NCBI GenBank assembly: GCA_945872375.1
Contig: CAMBYR010000041.1
Location: 1-11,875 of the forward strand
Length of the DNA: 11,875 bases
DNA from: an uncultured Blautia sp.
Lineage (GTDB): Bacteria; Bacillota; Clostridia; Lachnospirales; Lachnospiraceae
Reading direction: 5' to 3'
Shown: one piece after another, positions 6,597-11,875 of the stretch
Layout: every line of letters starts with the position of its first letter
Position numbering within the stretch: position 1 is the stretch's first letter
Notes under the pieces: generated by a model
Seen by the model: only the letters and a program-made list of their open reading frames with translations
Told to the model about the DNA's origin: nothing
Databases searched by the model: none
Translations under genes and position numbers: made by a program

Positions 6597-8264
6597 TCAA
6601 ACATCAAAACAGCTTCCGCCCACAAATTCCCGAAGAATGGAATTGTGCGGAATATCTTCTGAGGGCACTGCCACAAAATAATCGAAAAACTTCAGAAGGC
6701 GCTTGGCCTCTACGTACTCCGGTTCATCCTTGTCGATTCCGAACAGGAGCGGTTCCGCATAAACCTTCAGGCAGGCCAGTTCATACACCAGAGCGGAATT
6801 GAACATCACATCCGCCTCCTCCTGGAACGGGAAGATATTTTCTTCCTCTCCCCGCCTTACGGAAGGCCAGCGGGCAATGGTCTCTTTTGCCGAAGTACCT
6901 CTTGTTCTGGCATCCCGGACAATCCTCCGGATCAGACGTCCGTCTGTGGTAGGAATCCGATTGTGCTCGTCGATATTTAACTGTGTCAGCGCACTGATAT
7001 AAATCTTGAATTTGTATTCCTTCGGAAGCGCATAGCTGAGCTTGTCATTAAGCCCGTGAATGCCTTCGATCACCAGCACATCCTCTTTTCCAAGCTGGAG
7101 AAAATCTCCTTTATATTCCCGCTGTCCCGTTTTGAAATTGAATACCGGAAGCTCCACTCTTTTTCCTTCCAGAAGATCCAGCATATCCCTGTTGAACTGC
7201 TCCACATCAATGGCTTCCAGACATTCATAATTCTTTTCGCCGAATTCATCCAGAGGCGTATGCTCCCGATTCACAAAATAATTGTCCACGGCAATGGGAT
7301 GCGGCTTCATGCCATGGGCCGTAAGCTGAATGGACAGTCTGTGGGAAAAGGTGGTCTTTCCGGAGGAAGACGGTCCGGCGATCATGATAAACTTCTTGTT
7401 TCCTTCCTGGACGATCCGCTGGGCGATCCTGGATATTCTGGCCTCCTGCAGTGCCTCCTGAACCAGAAGGATATTGCGGATTCCCTCCTTTGTAATGCGG
7501 TCATTGAGATCTCCCACACAGGCAATATCCATTTTTTCAATCCATTCCTGGGATTCCTTCTGTACCCGGAAGATCTTTTCCTCCGGCGCAAAGGGCGGAA
7601 TCATATCCGGCTGCCCGCATTCCGGAAGCAGCAGCACGAATCCTTCATCATAAAGTTTCAGATCAAAATAGCGGATATAGCCTGTATGGTTTGCCATAAA
7701 TCCGTAAAAATAATCTTCAAAATCCTCAATGCTGTAGAGATTCACCCTGGATACACGCCGATAGCGGAAAAGCTTTTCCTTATCGTACATCCGGTACCGG
7801 TGAAAACGGCTGATCGCATCATCGGTGCTGACGGATTTTTTGATGATCGGTATTTTCGCATCCACAATTTCAATCATTCTCTCCTTTACCCGATCCAGGA
7901 ATTCCCGGCAAAGCTCTGCCTTTCCGGACATGGTAAAATAAAATCCGGAGCCCATGGAATAATGAATGATCACCTTATCCACATTTTCGTTTCCGGCCGT
8001 ATCGTAAATCGCCTTTAAGAGAATCAGACAGGCACTTCTTCTGTAGGTTTCATGTCCGATCTGGTCTTTGGTCGTTACAAAGGTCAGGGTGCAGTTCTTC
8101 TTCAGCCGTTTATGAAGCTCTCTGAGCTTCCCGTTCACCATTACAAGAATAATGGGTGCTTCCGTGGTTCCTTCAAATTCTCCGACAATCTCCGCATAAG
8201 TGGTACCGGCAGGATATTCCCTGACAGTATCTCCAATCGTTACCTGGTACATTTTCTGTTCCAT
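6597..8264 (-). CDS. Nucleoside kinase with TGS and ThrRS-like N-terminal domains (uridine kinase family)
   Basis: In this 555-residue protein the N-terminal half resembles the front of threonyl-tRNA synthetase and the C-terminal half is a PRK/uridine-kinase P-loop domain. Residues 1-65 look like a TGS domain. Residues about 66-230 resemble the second additional (editing-like) domain but lack an obvious HxxxH zinc motif. The kinase domain has Walker A GPSSSGKTT (297-305), DNYF (327-330) and EGIHGL (400-405). Proteins of this architecture are annotated as nucleoside kinase or uridine kinase. Phosphorylation of uridine/cytidine is inferred from family; the exact substrate is not shown. It starts at ATG 8262-8264 with AGGAGG at 8271-8276. 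A second ATG four codons in is less well placed. It follows the nif3-type gene by 64 nt, a gap that contains a repeat element, and precedes rnpB on the same strand with no terminator between. Confidence 0.9.
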   Translation of the reverse strand: MEQKMYQVTIGDTVREYPAGTTYAEIVGEFEGTTEAPIILVMVNGKLRELHKRLKKNCTLTFVTTKDQIGHETYRRSACLILLKAIYDTAGNENVDKVIIHYSMGSGFYFTMSGKAELCREFLDRVKERMIEIVDAKIPIIKKSVSTDDAISRFHRYRMYDKEKLFRYRRVSRVNLYSIEDFEDYFYGFMANHTGYIRYFDLKLYDEGFVLLLPECGQPDMIPPFAPEEKIFRVQKESQEWIEKMDIACVGDLNDRITKEGIRNILLVQEALQEARISRIAQRIVQEGNKKFIMIAGPSSSGKTTFSHRLSIQLTAHGMKPHPIAVDNYFVNREHTPLDEFGEKNYECLEAIDVEQFNRDMLDLLEGKRVELPVFNFKTGQREYKGDFLQLGKEDVLVIEGIHGLNDKLSYALPKEYKFKIYISALTQLNIDEHNRIPTTDGRLIRRIVRDARTRGTSAKETIARWPSVRRGEEENIFPFQEEADVMFNSALVYELACLKVYAEPLLFGIDKDEPEYVEAKRLLKFFDYFVAVPSEDIPHNSILREFVGGSCFDV

Positions 8265-8291
8265 GATGCCCCTCCTTTCGGATTATTTTAA

Positions 8292-8334
8292 GCTCATACG
8301 TAACTGTTCAGTGTCTTCACAGTTACGCTCATAC
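8292..8334. repeat. 27-bp palindromic element flanked by 8-bp direct repeats
   Basis: On the plus strand, GCTCATAC (8292-8299) is followed by GTAACTGT (8300-8307), an 11-nt loop (8308-8318), ACAGTTAC (8319-8326) and GCTCATAC again (8327-8334). The arms are perfect 8-bp inverted repeats, 9 bp if the flanking C/G pair is counted. The outer octamers are perfect direct repeats lying directly next to the arms. The layout looks like a tiny insertion with a target-site duplication. The right-hand octamer contains the stop codon of the nif3-family gene (8329-8331), so the reading frame is untouched. Without the element and one octamer the gene gap would be 29 nt instead of 64. No U-run follows either arm, so it is not a classical terminator. 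The arrangement is seen directly; mobility is inferred. Confidence 0.7.
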
Positions 8335-9102
8335 AATGAGTGTGTATGGATGTCTGACCGCCGCGGCAGACAGCGTCAGCTCCGGAAAAGCCAAAGCAAG
8401 CTGCTGCTTCATGGCTTCCATAAAAATATACTCTGTCCCGTAATGCCCTGCATCGATCAGACAGATTCCCTGCTCCACGGCATCCAGCCCCGTATGGTGA
8501 TCAATGTCTCCGGTGACATAAACCTCTGCCCCAAAAGCAAGTACATCCTCCATCAGACTTTTTCCGCTGCCTGTACAGACAGCGGCCCGTTCCACCTCTT
8601 TTTCAGGATCTCCATAAACACGTACCTCCGGAATCCCGAAGGCCTTTTTTACGTGTTCGGCACATTCCCTTAAAGACATTTTATGCGGAAGAAGTCCGAA
8701 ACGTCCCAGTCCCTGCCCTTCTTCCGTCACTGTCAGGATTTCCTGTTCCCGAAGCTTTAGACGGTCCGCGCTGAGCTTTGCCATTCCAAGAATATCATAA
8801 TTTGTATGCATGGCATAATAGGCTATGCCATTGCGAATCAGGGACAGAACCTTTCTTCCCTGAAAATCATGATTATTGATTTTTTTCATACCTTTAAAAA
8901 TCATGGGATGATGAGTGATGATCATATCTGCTCCCGCATCCAGCGCTTCCGAAAGCGTATCTTGGGTCAGATCCAGTGCGAGAAACACATGCGTAACCTC
9001 CCGGGTGTCATCTCCCACCAGAAGCCCCACATTGTCCCATTCCTCTGCTGAGGAAGCCGGGTAGCGGCTTTCCAGCCATGCAGTCAGTTCATTTACTTTC
9101 AT
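8329..9102 (-). CDS. Nif3-like dinuclear metal centre protein
   Basis: The 257-residue member of the NIF3/YbgI/YqfO family has the conserved metal ligands in place: HHP (64-66), the D of HTNYD (99-103), and H220 and E224 in DAGHYGTE (217-224). A GDIDHH segment (198-203) is also present. Structures in this family are hexameric rings with two metal ions per subunit. The biochemical role is unsettled, and the 'GTP cyclohydrolase I type 2' label seen in databases rests on thin evidence. It is the short form, without the central insert of Bacillus YqfO (about 370 residues). The ATG at 9102 overlaps the end of trmK by 14 nt and has no clear SD, so translation probably depends on coupling to trmK. 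The trmK-nif3 pairing is widespread in Firmicutes. Confidence 0.93.
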   Translation of the reverse strand: MKVNELTAWLESRYPASSAEEWDNVGLLVGDDTREVTHVFLALDLTQDTLSEALDAGADMIITHHPMIFKGMKKINNHDFQGRKVLSLIRNGIAYYAMHTNYDILGMAKLSADRLKLREQEILTVTEEGQGLGRFGLLPHKMSLRECAEHVKKAFGIPEVRVYGDPEKEVERAAVCTGSGKSLMEDVLAFGAEVYVTGDIDHHTGLDAVEQGICLIDAGHYGTEYIFMEAMKQQLALAFPELTLSAAAVRHPYTLIV

Positions 9103-9796
9103 ATCGTTTCAAAGCAGCTTCCAGAAGCTGTGTTTCCTCCATGACTTCTTTTTTTCGTTCCCGCGCCTGACAGCCGGGAGCATCTTCAAGCCTCTTAAGG
9201 ATCTCCTGCCGGATCCGGAATTCCCGTTTCAGATATTCCAGAAGAACCGGATGAACCTGTTCCAGAAGAAGCTTTCCAAACCATTCCTCCTCAGGAGTCC
9301 ATACCGGCATCCCGTCTCTTTCGGCCTGTACGGCCTTCATCATCGGGTAAAACTTCCCGTCCTCCTGAATGATGTTTTCCTGCACGATCTCCCAGCCCTC
9401 CCCTCGGAGGAACCTTCGAAAATGCCGGATATCAGACTGGGGTTGCAGGATCAGTTCCCGGAAACTGTCCAGAACAGGGCGGCCCTCCGTGAGGATCTTT
9501 TCCATCAGGGGCCCTCCCATCCCGGCAATGACCAGGGTGTCCCCCTCTCCCGGCTTCAGCTTCTGAAGTCCGTCGGAGAGGCGGGTCTGTATGTATTCTC
9601 CAAGATCAAATGCATCAATATGCTCCCGGGCTCTGGATAAAGGTCCTTTCCGCACATCCATGGCAAGTGCACAGGGAATTTTCTTCTCCAGCACCAGGTA
9701 CACCGGCAGATATCCATGATCACAGCCCACATCTACCAGCCGGTTTCCTTCTGTTACCATTTCCGCAATGGCGGACAAACGTAAGGATAACTGCAT
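9089..9796 (-). CDS. trmK: tRNA (adenine-22-N1)-methyltransferase
   Basis: The 235-residue class I SAM-dependent methyltransferase is expected to methylate N1 of A22 in the tRNA D-arm, as shown for Bacillus subtilis TrmK (YqfN). The SAM-binding motif DVGCDHGYLP (22-31) is followed by an acidic-end strand LAMDVRKG (45-52), the family-specific IAGMGG (90-95) and LQPQSD (117-122). The C-terminal ~55 residues are charged and helical, consistent with the coiled coil of this family. The start ATG 9794-9796 has GGAG at 9804-9807, directly abutting the rpoD stop codon (9808-9810). It overlaps the nif3-type gene downstream by 14 nt. Position right after rpoD is the usual Firmicute arrangement and supports the assignment. 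Confidence 0.94.
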   Translation of the reverse strand: MQLSLRLSAIAEMVTEGNRLVDVGCDHGYLPVYLVLEKKIPCALAMDVRKGPLSRAREHIDAFDLGEYIQTRLSDGLQKLKPGEGDTLVIAGMGGPLMEKILTEGRPVLDSFRELILQPQSDIRHFRRFLRGEGWEIVQENIIQEDGKFYPMMKAVQAERDGMPVWTPEEEWFGKLLLEQVHPVLLEYLKREFRIRQEILKRLEDAPGCQARERKKEVMEETQLLEAALKRYESK

Positions 9797-9807
9797 TCCC
9801 TCTCTCC

Positions 9808-10932
9808 TTAATCCAGATAATCCCTGAGTTTTCTGCTGCGGCTCGGGTGACGGAGCTTACGGAGAGCCTTTGCTTCGATCTGACGGATACGCTCTCTGGT
9901 TACATTAAACTCCTTGCCTACCTCCTCGAGAGTACGGGCACGGCCGTCATCCAGGCCAAAGCGGAGACGCAGCACCTTCTGCTCCCTTTCTGTCAGGGTG
10001 CAGAGCACTTCATTTAACTGCTCCTTCAGAAGACTGAACGCTGCAGCGTCCGCCGGTACAGGCACATTGTCGTCCTGGATGAAATCGCCAAGATGACTGT
10101 CTTCCTCTTCTCCAATAGGTGTTTCCAGAGAAACCGGTTCCTGAGAGATCTTCAGGATCTCGCGGACACGTTCCACGGACATATCCATTTCAACAGCGAT
10201 TTCCTCCGGGGTAGGTTCCCGTCCTTTTTCCTGCAGCAGCTGACGGGAAACACGGATCAGTTTGTTGATCGTTTCCACCATATGAACCGGAATACGGATA
10301 GTTCTCGCCTGATCGGCGATGGCTCTTGTGATTGCCTGACGAATCCACCAGGTTGCATAGGTACTGAACTTATAACCTTTTCGGTAATCAAATTTTTCCA
10401 CAGCCTTGATAAGCCCCAGATTCCCCTCCTGGATCAGATCCAGGAACAGCATTCCACGGCCCACATACCGTTTTGCAATACTGACTACCAGACGGAGATT
10501 GGCCTCTGCAAGACGTTTTTTCGCATTCTCGTCTCCCAGCTCCATCTTCTTTGCCAGCTCAATCTCCTCATCCGCCGTCAGAAGGGGAACCTTGCCGATT
10601 TCCTTCAGATACATGCGGACCGGATCTTCGATGCTGACACCTTCCGGAACGGAAAGGTCAATCTTCTCCATATCAATTTCTTCTTCATCATCCAGCTTCT
10701 CGATATCTACATCGTCATCCAGAATCAGATCATCCACGTTTTCTGTGGTACGCAGAACATCCACTCCGCTGGCTTCCAGAAAATCAAAGACCTTTTCCAT
10801 CATCTCCACTGTCAGAGCCTGGTCTTTGAAGAAATCGTTGATTTCCTGATATTCCAGCACATTTTTTTTCTTTTTTGCAAATTCCAGAAGTTCTACCAGT
10901 TTTTCACTGAATTTACCCATATTGGTTTCCAT
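9808..10932 (-). CDS. rpoD: Primary RNA polymerase sigma factor (sigma-70/sigma-A)
   Basis: The 374-residue housekeeping sigma factor directs RNA polymerase to promoters such as those seen at 3468-3496 and 6561-6589. Region 1.1 covers about 1-80 and is followed by a very acidic linker (64-92). Region 1.2 starts at DPVRMYLKEIG (103-113). Region 2 is about 140-210, including the -10 recognition helix YATWWIRQAITRAI (192-205). Region 3 covers about 215-295. Region 4 has the -35-binding helix-turn-helix in VTRERIRQIEAKALRKLR (344-361). The long non-conserved insert of proteobacterial RpoD is absent, as in Gram-positives. The start ATG 10930-10932 has GGAGG at 10945-10949; the 12-nt spacing is longer than usual. 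An ATG four codons later has worse spacing. It follows dnaG by 35 nt. Confidence 0.97.
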   Translation of the reverse strand: METNMGKFSEKLVELLEFAKKKKNVLEYQEINDFFKDQALTVEMMEKVFDFLEASGVDVLRTTENVDDLILDDDVDIEKLDDEEEIDMEKIDLSVPEGVSIEDPVRMYLKEIGKVPLLTADEEIELAKKMELGDENAKKRLAEANLRLVVSIAKRYVGRGMLFLDLIQEGNLGLIKAVEKFDYRKGYKFSTYATWWIRQAITRAIADQARTIRIPVHMVETINKLIRVSRQLLQEKGREPTPEEIAVEMDMSVERVREILKISQEPVSLETPIGEEEDSHLGDFIQDDNVPVPADAAAFSLLKEQLNEVLCTLTEREQKVLRLRFGLDDGRARTLEEVGKEFNVTRERIRQIEAKALRKLRHPSRSRKLRDYLD

Positions 10933-10967
10933 AGGTGCTTTGTACCTCCATGTTTTATAGTTTTGCC

Positions 10968-11875
10968 CTATTCAAAAGAAATATGCAGTTTCTGTCTGTT
11001 TCGTCCAAGTTCTTCCAGATCTTTTTTTGCCTTGACAAGTTTCTGGAGCCCCTGGATATCGGAAGGATCCCAGGTCCGGTTCTGTTCCGCCAGACTTTCT
11101 TCACGGATCCGAAGGAGTGCATCGGCAAAAGCCCTGTTCTGCTCCTCCTCTGTTTCCAGATGGATCTCTGCATTGAGAAGGGAAGTCACTTCTCTCTGCT
11201 CTTCGCTGTCAGGAAAGGCGTTCAAAAGACGGGCCGGCGTCATCACACCTTCCTCTTCCTTCTGCTGAAAAAGCATTTCCGCCACCTGCCGGTAAAGGGG
11301 AACCACAAAATCTGACGGTGACAGATAGGTTCTGACCGTGTCAAAGATTCCCGGATAATTTACCAGCCAGGTAAGCATCAGCTTCTGTGCCTTTTCTGCG
11401 GCTGTTTCTTTTTTCTTTTTTTCCGTACCGGCGTTTTTGGGCTGAACCCGCTGCTCTGCACGGGTTCCTTTCATAGCAAGAGTATTTACCCGTTTTCGAA
11501 GGTCTTCGCTGCTGATGCCATAAAGGCTTCGGTATTTTTTTACAATGGCCTCTATATAAAGATTCCGCTCCAGTTCATCCTTCAGTTCCAGAAGCATTTC
11601 CGCGCAGCGTTCAAAAAAGCGGTTCTGCCCCTGGGGCTCTTCCATGGGAAATTCCTCTTCCGCAATGTTCACGCGGAACATAAAGCTGTCCATCGCTTCG
11701 GAAAGCCTTTGTTCAAAGGCCTCCGCGCCCAGATTCTTAATGAATTCGTCGGGATCCTTATACGGTTTCAGGCTGACCACACGGGAATTGACACCTGCCT
11801 CCCGCAAAATGGGAATGGCGCGAAGCGCTGCCCTGATTCCTGCTTCATCGCTGTCATAGATCAGAAGCACCTCCC
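10968..11875 (-). CDS. dnaG: DNA primase, C-terminal part (5' end beyond the right edge)
   Basis: The visible 301 codons are the C-terminal half of primase, which makes RNA primers for replication at the DnaB helicase. The fragment opens inside the TOPRIM domain: EVLLIYDSDEAG, whose DxD is a metal-binding pair. It continues with the KPYKDPDEF segment (about 37-45). A lysine-rich stretch (around residues 151-155) leads into the helical C-terminal region (about 160-300) expected to bind DnaB. The zinc finger and RNA-polymerase domain lie off the window. The frame enters from the edge with two extra bases. The GTG that could be read as a start at 11870 is an internal valine codon. dnaG directly before rpoD is the classic macromolecular-synthesis order and supports the call. 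Confidence 0.96.
   Translation of the reverse strand, partial: EVLLIYDSDEAGIRAALRAIPILREAGVNSRVVSLKPYKDPDEFIKNLGAEAFEQRLSEAMDSFMFRVNIAEEEFPMEEPQGQNRFFERCAEMLLELKDELERNLYIEAIVKKYRSLYGISSEDLRKRVNTLAMKGTRAEQRVQPKNAGTEKKKKETAAEKAQKLMLTWLVNYPGIFDTVRTYLSPSDFVVPLYRQVAEMLFQQKEEEGVMTPARLLNAFPDSEEQREVTSLLNAEIHLETEEEQNRAFADALLRIREESLAEQNRTWDPSDIQGLQKLVKAKKDLEELGRNRQKLHISFE

Noticed and set aside
7056..8018. Plus-strand reading frame of 320 codons opposite the nucleoside kinase gene
   Set aside because: It is antisense to a full-length 555-residue protein with clear kinase motifs and has no plausible ribosome binding site or family.
8299..8327. Terminator between nif3 and the nucleoside kinase gene
   Set aside because: The stem is AT-rich and no U-run follows on either strand; the flanking direct repeats fit a repeat element better.
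10093..11268. Long plus-strand reading frame (391 codons) opposite rpoD and dnaG
   Set aside because: It is antisense to two clearly identified genes, has no recognisable motif and spans their boundary; it is a shadow of their codon use.

Overview
The window looks like a stretch of core chromosome from a Gram-positive anaerobe of the class Clostridia, most likely family Lachnospiraceae. This is inferred from several traits together: the dnaG-rpoD-trmK-nif3 order, a fused chorismate mutase/prephenate dehydratase, pyrB followed by a zinc-binding pyrI, a TGS-domain nucleoside kinase, a DUF815 ATPase, an A-type RNase P RNA, strong AGGAG ribosome binding sites and sigma-A type promoters. No phage, transposase, CRISPR array or defence system is visible.

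Layout. Positions 1-3407 (minus strand) hold folC, pheA and the 5' part of a DUF815 ATPase gene that runs off the left edge. They are read from a good promoter at about 3468-3496. folC and pheA are separated by one base. Positions 3574-6133 (plus strand) hold a small membrane protein of the CmpB-like 'putative ABC transporter permease' family, then pyrB and pyrI (aspartate transcarbamoylase, overlapping by 7 nt) and a family 2 glycosyltransferase. A hairpin terminator at 6157-6200 closes this group. Positions 6201-6589 (minus strand) hold rnpB, the RNase P RNA, with its own extended -10 promoter. It converges on the glycosyltransferase gene and shares its terminator, which works in both orientations. 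Positions 6597-11875 (minus strand) hold the macromolecular-synthesis cluster, in transcription order dnaG (3' part only), rpoD, trmK, a nif3-family gene and a nucleoside kinase, reading on towards rnpB.

How the genes work together. The right-hand cluster combines replication priming (DnaG), the housekeeping sigma factor (RpoD), tRNA methylation (TrmK), a conserved metalloprotein, a nucleoside kinase and tRNA 5' processing (RNase P). The middle block makes carbamoyl-aspartate for pyrimidines under probable allosteric control by PyrI, with a glycosyltransferase of unknown substrate. The left block covers folate polyglutamylation and phenylalanine synthesis.

The genes themselves are ordinary housekeeping genes. 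The most notable structure is a 27-bp imperfect palindrome between nif3 and the kinase gene. It is flanked by perfect 8-bp direct repeats, exactly as a target-site duplication would look, and the repeat contains the nif3 stop codon. Removing the palindrome and one repeat leaves a normal 29-nt gene spacing. I did not find a convincing undescribed multi-gene system.
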